Source: an uncultured Clostridia bacterium
GTDB lineage: Bacteria; Bacillota; Clostridia; Christensenellales; CAG-138
DNA: 64,000 nt
Direction of reading: 5' to 3'
Assembly (NCBI GenBank): GCA_946411635.1
Contig: CAMKES010000003.1
Coordinates: forward strand, 92,112-156,111
A program made the translations under genes and the position numbers. The notes below the pieces were generated by a model. The model saw only the letters and a program-made list of their open reading frames with translations, was not told where the DNA came from and searched no databases. Within the stretch, counting starts at the first letter, position 1. Each line of letters opens with the position of its first letter. Shown here piece by piece: positions 42,042-49,686 of this stretch.

Positions 42042-42623
42042 GTGGAGAGCGAAGCGCGCACACCGCTGTTTACAAACGTAAGAGTACAGAATGAAACGCA
42101 CTACGTGCAGCTGTACGAACGGACCACGAGGGCAAGACGCTGGCTCCAGGCCGCGCTGTATTTACCGTTGTTCGGTTATGCGGCATATGAGATCATCTGG
42201 TATATCGAATGGTCGAAGTATACCGGCCAGTCGCTTGCTTCACAGAGTTCGTTCTGGATTATTACCGCAGTCACGATCGCCCTTCTTGCCTTTCTTGCGT
42301 ACCATCTCTTCTTCTGGCCGCGGGTCAGAGCGAAGCGCCGGATGCGGGAAATGGCGGAGATATACGGCCGCGACGGATTCCGGGACGAGTGTTCGTTTTA
42401 TGACGACGAGATCGTTTCGCGGATGACGCCCGACGGTTCCGAAACGCGTCTGAAATACGACGTCGTCCGAAAAGTGTTTGAAACGAGGGATCTGTTTCTG
42501 TACCAGACAAAGCAAAAATGGATCTATTCGTTCCCGAAGGAGGGCTTTTCCGGGATCGACGCCGAAGGCTTCCGCGAATTTACGGTCAAACACTGTACGA
42601 ACGCGAAGATCGTCCGGAACTGA
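42042..42623 (+). CDS. YcxB-like membrane protein (paralog)
   Basis: A 193-residue paralog of the previous gene with the same order: N-terminal VQNETHYVQLYERTTRARRW, two hydrophobic helices (about 35-55 and 70-92) and a soluble C-terminus containing YDVVRKVFETRDLFLYQTKQK. Both end with a similar KHCTNAK / EKCPNAK motif. Start codon is GTG behind AAGGAGGGG. It uses more A/T-rich codons than its neighbours, a hint of weaker expression or a different history. Function unknown. Confidence 0.78.
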   Translation: MESEARTPLFTNVRVQNETHYVQLYERTTRARRWLQAALYLPLFGYAAYEIIWYIEWSKYTGQSLASQSSFWIITAVTIALLAFLAYHLFFWPRVRAKRRMREMAEIYGRDGFRDECSFYDDEIVSRMTPDGSETRLKYDVVRKVFETRDLFLYQTKQKWIYSFPKEGFSGIDAEGFREFTVKHCTNAKIVRN

Positions 42624-42641
42624 TGAAAGAAGGAGGACGCG

Positions 42642-43142
42642 ATGAAAACGATCTTTCTGGCAGGCGGATGCTTCTGGGGCATGCAGAAGTTTCTCGACCA
42701 GTTCGAAGGGGTGAAGGAGACCGAGGTCGGCTACGCGAACGGTCCGGACACGGCGCCGAGCTACCGCGACGTGTGCGACAGCTCCGGTCACGCCGAAACG
42801 GTGCGCGTGGACTACGACGAAAACGTTCTTTCGCTTCCGGCGCTGCTGCGCTTCTATTTTCAGGTCATCGACCCGACGAGCGTGAACCGCCAGGGCATGG
42901 ACGCGGGCGTGCAGTACCGCACGGGGATCTACTATACCGATCCCGATCAGCTTCCCGCGATCGAAGCGGTCTGCCGGGAGGTCGAAGCGCAGGTCGGCGC
43001 GCCGCTTGCGGTCGAGGTTTTGCCGCTTGAAAACTTCTTCCCGGCGGAGGAATACCACCAGAAGTATCTCGACAGGAATCCCGCGGGCTACTGTCACATC
43101 CCGACGCGGTTCTTCCACCTCGAACGGAACGAAACGAAATAA
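42642..43142 (+). CDS. msrA: peptide-methionine (S)-S-oxide reductase
   Basis: A 166-residue cytosolic enzyme that reduces methionine-S-sulfoxide in proteins and free methionine. The catalytic GGCFWG motif (Cys10) is at the N-terminus, with GYANG near 30 and YRDVCDSSGHAE (about 41-52) as the substrate loop. There is no obvious pair of resolving cysteines at the C-terminus, so thioredoxin regeneration may use a monothiol route or Cys45. GAAGGAGGA precedes the ATG. No msrB in the window. Last gene of the run from pepT. Confidence 0.95.
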   Translation: MKTIFLAGGCFWGMQKFLDQFEGVKETEVGYANGPDTAPSYRDVCDSSGHAETVRVDYDENVLSLPALLRFYFQVIDPTSVNRQGMDAGVQYRTGIYYTDPDQLPAIEAVCREVEAQVGAPLAVEVLPLENFFPAEEYHQKYLDRNPAGYCHIPTRFFHLERNETK

Positions 43143-43149
43143 GCGCAGA

Positions 43150-43182
43150 AAAAAAGGCAGCCGTGCGGCTGCCTTATTTTTG
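43150..43182. terminator. bidirectional terminator
   Basis: AAGGCAGCC stem with GGCTGCCTT (loop GTGC), A run before, T-rich after. Confidence 0.85.
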
Positions 43183-43189
43183 TTTCCGG

Positions 43190-45004
43190 TCAGAGCGTGA
43201 CGCCGTCGATCTCTTCGGTGAGCGCGATGATCTCCTCGATCACGGAGCCGATGTAGTCCACGGTCGCGTTCAGCGGACCGTCGGTGCCGATATCGACGCC
43301 CGCGAGCTTCGCAAGCTCCAAAGGCGCCTTCGAGCCGCCGGCGGCAAGGAAGCGCTTCCAGTCGTTCACGGCGGGCTCGCCCTCCGCGCGGATGCGCAGC
43401 ATCGCCTGCGTGGCGACCGTGAGGCCCGCGCTGTAGGTGTAGGGATAGAGACCCATGTAGTAGTGCGGCTGGCGCATCCAGGTCAGCTCCGCGCCCTCCG
43501 GGATCTCGACCGCGTCGCCCCAGAACAGCTCGAGGTTTTTGCGGAAGATGTCCGAAAGGATCTCCGCGTTCACGCTGCCGCCCGCATCGATGATCTTGTA
43601 CACCTCGCGCTGATACCACGCCTCTCTGAGATGCGTGACGAAGTTGTGGTAGTACGTGTTCGAGATGAGGGAGGAGAGCACCCAGCGGCGGAAGCGCTTG
43701 TCCGTGCTCGTTTTCAGCAGGTGGTTTGCGAGCAGCAGCTCGTTCATCGTGGACGGCGCCTCGACGAGGTACATCGACGGACTGCAGTCGTAATAGGACT
43801 GCGCCGCGTCGCCGTACATGCTCTGTCCCGCGTGACCCAGCTCGTGCGCCGCGGTGAACACGTCCGCCATGCGGTCGTTCCAGTTCAGCAGGATGAACGA
43901 GTTCTGCCGGTAGATGCCCGAGCAGAAGCCGCCGGTGGACTTGCCGACGTTCTTCGCAAAATCGATCCAGCGCTCCCGGTACGCGCGGTCGACCATCTCC
44001 GCGTAGTCCGGACCGAGGATCGAAAGCGCGTCGCGCACGTAGCGGTGCGATTCCTCGATCGTGACGTGCGGATCGTATTCCGGATCCACCGCGATCTTCA
44101 GATCGGCGAAGGTCATCTTTTCGAGGCCGTGCTTCTTCTGCAGCAGCTTTGCGTAGCGGCGCATATGCGGCGCGAGCCGTTCGGTGATCACGTCGATCTG
44201 CCGGTCGTACATCTCGCGCGTGACCTTCTGCGGGAACAGCAGATAGTCGAACACGTCCTTGTGACCGCGCAGTTCCGACGTCACCTTTTCCTGCGTGACG
44301 CAGGCGTTGTACGCGGCCGCGGTCGTATTCTCGTACTTCTTCAGCGTGTCGTAGAACCGGCGGAACGCGGCGCGGCGCACGGCGGTGTTCGCCTCGAGCT
44401 CGTAATCGTCCTCAAAGAGCGAATAGCCCATCGGGTATTCCTTTCCGTCGACCGTGATCGGGTCGAAGGCGATGTCCGCGAGCTTCATCGTGTTGTACAC
44501 CTCGTACGGCACGCTGAACGACCGGTCCAGCGCCGCCAGCACCTTTTCGGTCTCCGGCGAAAGCATGTGCGCCTTCTTTGCGAGCAGGTCCTCGAGGTAC
44601 ACGCGGCAGCCCTTCGCAAGCTGCACGGCGCGCGAAAGCTCCGCGTCGGGCGCGAGCAGGATCTCGCTGTCGACGAACGCCAGATCCGTAAAGAGCCGCG
44701 TCATCTCGTCGCCGACCTTTTCGTTGCGCTCGCGAAGCCGGTTGTCCGTGTAGTCCGCCTCGACCGCAAGGCCCGTATAGGACCAGATGTTGTCGATCGC
44801 GGGCTGCAGCTTCTCCATGTCGTCGAGGCAGTTCACGATCGTTTCCGCGTCCGAAAGCCTGCCGGCATAGGTCCCGACGAACGCCTTGACGTCCGCCTTT
44901 ACCTTCTCGAGCGCGTCCCACATGTCTTTTTCTTCCTTGAAGATCAGCGAAAGATCCCAGGTCTGTTCGACCGGAACGTCCTTACGTTTACAAAGTTCCA
45001 TCAT
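43190..45004 (-). CDS. pepF: oligoendopeptidase F
   Basis: A 604-residue M3B zinc peptidase, the standard PepF length, hydrolysing oligopeptides of 7-17 residues in the cytosol. The zinc motif is H387-E-L-G-H391 (AAHELGHAGQSMYG), with the third ligand Glu expected in VEAPSTMNE about 25 residues later. TWDLSLIFK at the N-terminus and HYYMGLYPYTYSAGL near the C-terminus are typical. Start 45004 or the adjacent ATG at 45001; only a weak GGAAAG ribosome site is seen. This is the second M3 enzyme in the window and the more canonical PepF. Confidence 0.94.
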   Translation of the reverse strand: MMELCKRKDVPVEQTWDLSLIFKEEKDMWDALEKVKADVKAFVGTYAGRLSDAETIVNCLDDMEKLQPAIDNIWSYTGLAVEADYTDNRLRERNEKVGDEMTRLFTDLAFVDSEILLAPDAELSRAVQLAKGCRVYLEDLLAKKAHMLSPETEKVLAALDRSFSVPYEVYNTMKLADIAFDPITVDGKEYPMGYSLFEDDYELEANTAVRRAAFRRFYDTLKKYENTTAAAYNACVTQEKVTSELRGHKDVFDYLLFPQKVTREMYDRQIDVITERLAPHMRRYAKLLQKKHGLEKMTFADLKIAVDPEYDPHVTIEESHRYVRDALSILGPDYAEMVDRAYRERWIDFAKNVGKSTGGFCSGIYRQNSFILLNWNDRMADVFTAAHELGHAGQSMYGDAAQSYYDCSPSMYLVEAPSTMNELLLANHLLKTSTDKRFRRWVLSSLISNTYYHNFVTHLREAWYQREVYKIIDAGGSVNAEILSDIFRKNLELFWGDAVEIPEGAELTWMRQPHYYMGLYPYTYSAGLTVATQAMLRIRAEGEPAVNDWKRFLAAGGSKAPLELAKLAGVDIGTDGPLNATVDYIGSVIEEIIALTEEIDGVTL

Positions 45005-45038
45005 CGTTCTCGCTTTCCGCCCCGTCGGGGCTAAGTTT

Positions 45039-46136
45039 TTATTTTCCCTTGAACTTGCTTGCGGTGAAGGTGGACAGATCCGCCGAGACGCCGTTCTCGT
45101 CGTACTCGCCGAAGATCAGCATGTCCTTCAGCTTGCGGCCTTCCTCGAGGTTGCCCTTGTCGTTGACGTGGGGACGCGGGTTGTTGATGACCTCGCCCAT
45201 GAAGACCATGACCGCGCTCGTGCCGCCGTCAAGGTTGAACGCTTCCTTCACGCCGAGCGACTGCATGAACTGCGCCATCTGCGTTTCGGTCATGCCCTTC
45301 GCCTTCTTGGTGCCGGAGTCGCAGGTCACGACCACGTAGTGACCGGGCTCGTAGTAGCCGAGGATGTTGCGCGCCTTTTCGCCGAGGCGGTACTTGAACG
45401 CGTACGCGGAAATCTCATAGTCGCGGACCAGGATCGGTCCGAACTGCCAGCCGTGCCACGCGCCGTTCTTGATCTCGTCGTCCAGATTGAAGCGGTCCTC
45501 GCCGAGCTGGAAGGTCTTCATCGAGCCGTCGCGGTAGATGATGCAGACGGCCTGCGAGTTCCAGCCCTTGTTCTCGCGCAGGCTCTTGAACTTCTCGCCC
45601 GCGTGCAGCGTAAGCCCCTGGTTATAGCTGCCGTTCACGCCGAAGATCGCGTTCTCGCGCTTGACGAGCTTTTCGGGTTCCTCGGTGCCGGAGCCGAACT
45701 TGCTGTTGCCGAACACGGTGCGGAACGAATGGATGTTGCGGATCCAGATGTCCGCGACGTAGATGACCTGCGTCTGCGCCGTATCCTCAATGACCTTGAT
45801 CGCGATGCGCAGCTCGTCGCTCTGATAGCTGTAGTCCGCGTCCGCGCCGGTGTCGTAATTCGGGAAATTCTGCGTGATATCGCCTTCCTTCGGGGCGCGT
45901 GCGGACCCGGAGCCCGGCGTGGAAACGGGCGCGGCGGAGTCCTGCGGGGCGTCCGTCGGCGGAAGCGTCGCGGGCAGCACGGCGTCGGGATCCGGGGTCT
46001 CCAGCTCCACGATGCTGCCGGGATCTTCGGTCGAAACGGGCGGCTCCGTTGCGGCGTCCTGCGCGTCGCCGCCGCCGCATGCGGCCGCGGAAAGCAGAAG
46101 CAGGCCCGTCAGAAGGATGCAAAACAGTTTCTTCAT
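45039..46136 (-). CDS. secreted phosphodiester glycosidase (NAGPA-like) lipoprotein
   Basis: About 365 residues. The signal peptide has a hydrophobic core LFCILLTGLLLLSAAA followed by Cys, a plausible lipidation site. A Thr/Pro/Asp-rich spacer follows (to about 110), then the phosphodiester glycosidase domain (PF09992 type). Recognisable are AIFGVNGSYNQGLTLH, VVVTCDSGTKKAKGMTETQMAQFM and the hallmark EAFNLDGGTSAVMVF near the C-terminus. Relatives act on N-acetylglucosamine phosphodiesters such as wall teichoic acid caps, so a cell-wall role is likely. Two adjacent ATGs (46139, 46136) follow GGAGG; the second has better spacing. Confidence 0.87.
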   Translation of the reverse strand: MKKLFCILLTGLLLLSAAACGGGDAQDAATEPPVSTEDPGSIVELETPDPDAVLPATLPPTDAPQDSAAPVSTPGSGSARAPKEGDITQNFPNYDTGADADYSYQSDELRIAIKVIEDTAQTQVIYVADIWIRNIHSFRTVFGNSKFGSGTEEPEKLVKRENAIFGVNGSYNQGLTLHAGEKFKSLRENKGWNSQAVCIIYRDGSMKTFQLGEDRFNLDDEIKNGAWHGWQFGPILVRDYEISAYAFKYRLGEKARNILGYYEPGHYVVVTCDSGTKKAKGMTETQMAQFMQSLGVKEAFNLDGGTSAVMVFMGEVINNPRPHVNDKGNLEEGRKLKDMLIFGEYDENGVSADLSTFTASKFKGK

Positions 46137-46185
46137 CATGATAACCTCCGTATAAACGGTTTGAGGGGCGTTTCCCCTCCGGTAC

Positions 46186-46214
46186 AGTTTACTCAAATCC
46201 GGCGCGGATTGCAA
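46186..46214 (-). promoter_or_regulatory. promoter of the phosphodiester glycosidase gene
   Basis: Minus strand TTGCAA (46214-46209), 17-base spacer, TAAACT (46191-46186). A GAGGGG/CCCCTC hairpin lies in the leader. Confidence 0.6.
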
Positions 46215-46250
46215 GTGCGCGCCGGAAACATTCAGAGAAATTTGACATTT

Positions 46251-47162
46251 TTAACGAAAGGCGTCGTTTGCGCCGTTCCGGTACGCCTCCGACAGATGCT
46301 CCGCAAACTCCCATACGCTCTGCGCGGCGGGGGACATCGTGTGCAGCCGGTAGCGCAGGATGCACACGTCGCGGCGCATCGGCACGTCGGAAAACGGGAT
46401 CAGCCGGAGATTGAAGGTGTCGAGGATCGGCAGCTTCGGCATGATCGCAACGCCCGCGCCGGTCGTGACGGACGCGGCGATCGAGCTGTACTCGTCCGCC
46501 TCGAACACGATGTGCGGCGAGAACGAGAATTGCTTGAACTTGTCGGCGAGCTCGCGGTAGATGACCGCCTCGTGCGTGATCGAAATGAACTGCTCGTCGG
46601 CGACGTCGGCGAGCGTGACGGACGCGCGTCCGGCGAGCGGATGCGAGGCGGGGACGGTCAGAAACAGCTCCTGGCTGGCGACCGGCAGGTATTCGACCGA
46701 ATCGATCTCGGGCTTGCCGGAGATCAGCAGGTCCAGAGACCCGTTCAGAAGATGCTCGATCAGCCCGCCGGCCATGCCCTGCCGGAAGCGGAACGCGGTC
46801 TGCCGGCTGCCGATGTGCGCGTAGAAGCGGTCGACGAACGAGGGCAGCACCGAAAAACTGACGCTGTAGATATATCCGAGATTGATGATGCCGGCGCCGG
46901 GCGCGCGCAGCTCCTTGAGCCGCTCCTGCCCCTTCGAAAGCTCGGACAGGGCGCGCTTCGCGTAGGGCAGAAACTCCGCGCCGTATTTGGTCAGCGCGAT
47001 CTGCTTGCCCTGCTTCTCGAACAGCGGCACGTTCAGCTCCTTTTCCAGCTTGCTGAGCGCGTAGCTCAGGCTCGGCTGCGAGATGTACAGCAGCGCGGCC
47101 GCGCGCGTGTAGTGCAGGACCTCGGCGGTCACGCAGAAATAGCGAAGCTGCTGCAGCGTCAT
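46251..47162 (-). CDS. LysR-family transcriptional regulator
   Basis: A 303-residue DNA-binding regulator. The N-terminal winged helix-turn-helix is TLQQLRYFCVTAEVLHYTRAA, LYISQPSLSYALSKLEKEL (about 2-66). The rest is a periplasmic-binding-like effector domain (about 90-290). The start overlaps the citXG stop as ATGA, so it is co-transcribed with the citrate-lyase maturation genes and likely senses citrate or a related acid; the effector is inferred only from context. GGGAGG precedes the ATG at 47162. Confidence 0.92.
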   Translation of the reverse strand: MTLQQLRYFCVTAEVLHYTRAAALLYISQPSLSYALSKLEKELNVPLFEKQGKQIALTKYGAEFLPYAKRALSELSKGQERLKELRAPGAGIINLGYIYSVSFSVLPSFVDRFYAHIGSRQTAFRFRQGMAGGLIEHLLNGSLDLLISGKPEIDSVEYLPVASQELFLTVPASHPLAGRASVTLADVADEQFISITHEAVIYRELADKFKQFSFSPHIVFEADEYSSIAASVTTGAGVAIMPKLPILDTFNLRLIPFSDVPMRRDVCILRYRLHTMSPAAQSVWEFAEHLSEAYRNGANDAFR

Positions 47163-48463
47163 ACGCCCACCTCCCAAAGCTCCTTCGATCGCGTGCGCCA
47201 CGCGTCCAGAAGATACGCGAGCGCCAGCACGTCCGCGCTTCCCCCGGGCGACAGGTTCCGTTCGATCAGTTCACGGTCGAGCGCGCGCAGCGCGCCGATC
47301 CGCGCGGCCTCGGGCAGCTTCACGATCGCCATTGCCGATTTTTGCACGAACCGAAGCCCCTCCGGTCCGCCGCGGTGCAGAAGATTCGTGTCGTTCAGCA
47401 CGCACAGCACGTCGCACAGCGTCAGCGCGCCGGGGTTTTCCGCGTCCCGGTGCGCGATCAGCCGGTCCGCCGCGTAGCATGCGTGGAAGAATCCGTCCGC
47501 CGCCTCGCCGACCGCGCCGCGCACGCCGTGCGAGGCAAAAACGTTCGCCCCGTGCGTGTCCCGCAGCGTCAGCGCGTTCCGAAGGCGCGCCTCCGCATCG
47601 GTCTTTGCAAGCGCCGCCGCGTGCTTCACGGCGTCGCCGCCGAAAGAAAGCGACTTGCCCATGCCGTACAGCAGCAGCCCCGCCGAATAGATCATGCCCT
47701 TGTGCGTGTTCACGCCGTTCGTGACGGCAAACATCGCGCGTTCGGCGGAAAGCCCCGCGTCCTTCAGCGGCGCCATGCCCGCGTCCCGCAGACCGAGGGA
47801 CGCGGCGGTTTGAAAATACGGTACGAGCGCCGCCGCGCTTTTTTGGAACAGCGGCACGTCCATGTCCGTGTGCGCGCCGGTGTTGTCGTCGTCGACGAGC
47901 CCCGGCTTCGGCGTCGTATGCAGCTCGCGCAAAAGCGCGGCATGCGCCGTATCCGCAAGCAGACCGGCGCAGAACCCGTCGAGAAGCGCCTCGGTCGCCG
48001 CCTTCACGGCGTCCAGTCCGTGCGCGCGGCTGCGCGCGCAGGCGGCGGCGGGTCCGTCGCAGACAAGACATCTGCGCGGCACGCTTCGCGAAAGCTTTTC
48101 GCCGTCCGCGTTCAGCACGTCGAAGTCGTACAGCCGCGCAGCGGGGAAGGCGTCCTCGAGACGTTCGAGCGTTTTCTTGACCGCGCCCGCGTCCGCGTTC
48201 AGAAGGATCAGCGCCTCCGTGCCGGTCGCGCCGTCAAAGATCCTCCGCGTGATCTCCGGAAATCCGAACGCGTCGAACGCGCGGAGCCCCTCGTCGAACA
48301 GCAGGCGCGTTTTCGCCGTGCGCTTCACGTCGCCCGCGACGTTCAGGGAAAGCGAAACCAGGCAGCCGGACGCGTCCGCCTGCTTCAGCAGCTCCGCCTG
48401 TGCCCGCGCGCGGCGTTCGCGCGCGTCAAGCATGTCTTGCAGCGTAACGGAGGATGGCTTCAT
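47159..48463 (-). CDS. citXG: fused CitX-CitG: apo-citrate lyase phosphoribosyl-dephospho-CoA transferase and triphosphoribosyl-dephospho-CoA synthase
   Basis: A 434-residue fusion. Residues 1-165 match CitX (LQDMLDARERRARAQAELL at the start; RRCLVCDGPAAACARSRAHG at its end), which attaches the prosthetic group to the citrate lyase acyl carrier subunit. Residues about 168-430 match CitG (LHTTPKPGLVDDDNTGAHTDM, THKGMIYSAGLLLYGMGK), which makes the 2'-(5''-triphosphoribosyl)-3'-dephospho-CoA precursor. The start at 48463 overlaps citC by 38 bases with no good ribosome site; coupling is likely. Structural genes citD, citE and citF are not in the window. Confidence 0.92.
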   Translation of the reverse strand: MKPSSVTLQDMLDARERRARAQAELLKQADASGCLVSLSLNVAGDVKRTAKTRLLFDEGLRAFDAFGFPEITRRIFDGATGTEALILLNADAGAVKKTLERLEDAFPAARLYDFDVLNADGEKLSRSVPRRCLVCDGPAAACARSRAHGLDAVKAATEALLDGFCAGLLADTAHAALLRELHTTPKPGLVDDDNTGAHTDMDVPLFQKSAAALVPYFQTAASLGLRDAGMAPLKDAGLSAERAMFAVTNGVNTHKGMIYSAGLLLYGMGKSLSFGGDAVKHAAALAKTDAEARLRNALTLRDTHGANVFASHGVRGAVGEAADGFFHACYAADRLIAHRDAENPGALTLCDVLCVLNDTNLLHRGGPEGLRFVQKSAMAIVKLPEAARIGALRALDRELIERNLSPGGSADVLALAYLLDAWRTRSKELWEVGV

Positions 48464-49406
48464 AGGTCGTTTCGGGGACGAGCGGTCTCGTCAGCTCGGG
48501 CTTGCCTTCGCGGATCAGCGCGCGCACGCGGCTGGCGCTGATCGCGTCGAGGCGGGGGATCTCGATCAGTTCGATGCCGCATTCGGGCAGCAGCTCCTGC
48601 ATGCGGCGGTTATAGGCGCAGGTGGTGGGCGAGAACGGCTCCTCGCCGACGAAGCGCTTCGTGATGTGCAGCGCCGGCGCGATGCGCGAGCGGAACAGCT
48701 CCACGTCGAGGTCGGCCTTGACCTTGTCGGCGTGCGCCTCGTCGCGGATGAAGTAGGCGGGGAAGGTCTCGCGTGAGACGAGATATTCGTCCGTGTGCTC
48801 GACGTGCACGTTCGGGATGTGCGCCGTGCCCTTCCGAAGCATATCGTACCGTTCGTCGGGCGAGAACATCGAGCCCGGCTCGGACACGGAAAACACGTAC
48901 AGCGCGTCGCAGTTTTTCGCGGCGTACTCGACCAGATGCAGATGCCCGCGCGTGAACGGATCGCCGTTGACGACGACCGCGCCGCATTCGCCTTCATAGC
49001 GCGGCAGCGAGGCGAGATAGTCGGAGAACCCGTTTTTGCGGTCCTCCATCAGCACCGCGTCGCCCGTTTCGACGATCGGATAAAAGCCCATCGACGCGAA
49101 CATGGCGCGGTTCTTCGGCTTCGTGCAGATGAAAAGCCGCTTCTGCCCCGCGCGCGCGGCCTCGTTCAGAAGCTCCGAAAGCACCGTCGCGAACACGCCC
49201 TCGCCCTCGAGCTCGGGGGAAACGGCAAACTGCTTCAGCGTGTGCCCAGCGCGCGCCCCGCACGCGGCGACGTTCAGATCGTCGTCCGTCATCAGCGCCA
49301 CGACGTCCGCGTCGCCCTCGTCCCGCAGGCCGTTCTTAGATAGAAATTCTTTATAACGCGCGTCGATCCGCTTCGGAAGCGGCGCGTAGAACAGCATCAG
49401 ATCCAT
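48426..49406 (-). CDS. citC: [citrate (pro-3S)-lyase] ligase
   Basis: A 326-residue enzyme that acetylates the citrate lyase prosthetic thiol with acetate and ATP, switching the lyase on. The N-terminal 120 residues are GNAT-like (LKQFAVSPELEGEGVFATVL). The C-terminal part is a nucleotidyltransferase with NGDPFTRGHLHLVEYA (HxGH motif) and the late IPRLDAISASRVRALI motif. GGAGGGG precedes the ATG at 49406. It heads a citC-citXG-lysR operon driven by its own promoter and is divergent from the aconitase gene. Confidence 0.94.
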   Translation of the reverse strand: MDLMLFYAPLPKRIDARYKEFLSKNGLRDEGDADVVALMTDDDLNVAACGARAGHTLKQFAVSPELEGEGVFATVLSELLNEAARAGQKRLFICTKPKNRAMFASMGFYPIVETGDAVLMEDRKNGFSDYLASLPRYEGECGAVVVNGDPFTRGHLHLVEYAAKNCDALYVFSVSEPGSMFSPDERYDMLRKGTAHIPNVHVEHTDEYLVSRETFPAYFIRDEAHADKVKADLDVELFRSRIAPALHITKRFVGEEPFSPTTCAYNRRMQELLPECGIELIEIPRLDAISASRVRALIREGKPELTRPLVPETTYEAILRYAARHA

Positions 49407-49506
49407 TTTCCCCTCCGATCGACCGCCGTCGACCCGCGGAAACGGCGCGAAGGACGGCGTTTTGTGGGCGGAAAACCGAAAACCGGGTTCGGGATCCGCC
49501 GCTTTC

Positions 49507-49536
49507 AGTATAACAGAATCCCGGAGGAAATTGCAA
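49507..49536 (-). promoter_or_regulatory. promoter of the citC-citXG-lysR operon
   Basis: Minus strand TTGCAA (49536-49531), 18-base spacer, TATACT (49512-49507); leader of about 95 bases. Confidence 0.7.
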
Positions 49537-49587
49537 GAAAAAAGTAAGGATCATAGAAAACGTCTATGGAACAGCAAGAAAAATATA

Positions 49588-49617
49588 TTGGCAATTGTAC
49601 GGTGCGTTCTTTATAAT
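49588..49617 (+). promoter_or_regulatory. promoter of the aconitase-ICDH operon
   Basis: TTGGCA (49588-49593), 18-base spacer, TATAAT (49612-49617). A GCGGCGG/CCGCCGC hairpin (49629-49646) sits early in the leader. Confidence 0.7.
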
Positions 49618-49686
49618 AAAAGGTGGATGCGGCGGAGGTCCGCCGCAAAACGGATCCTGAACAAATCTGAATTGGGAGGAAACAAA

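Noticed and set aside
43163..45034. 623-codon plus-strand frame opposite pepF
   Set aside because: Antisense shadow; PepF with HELGH is on the minus strand.
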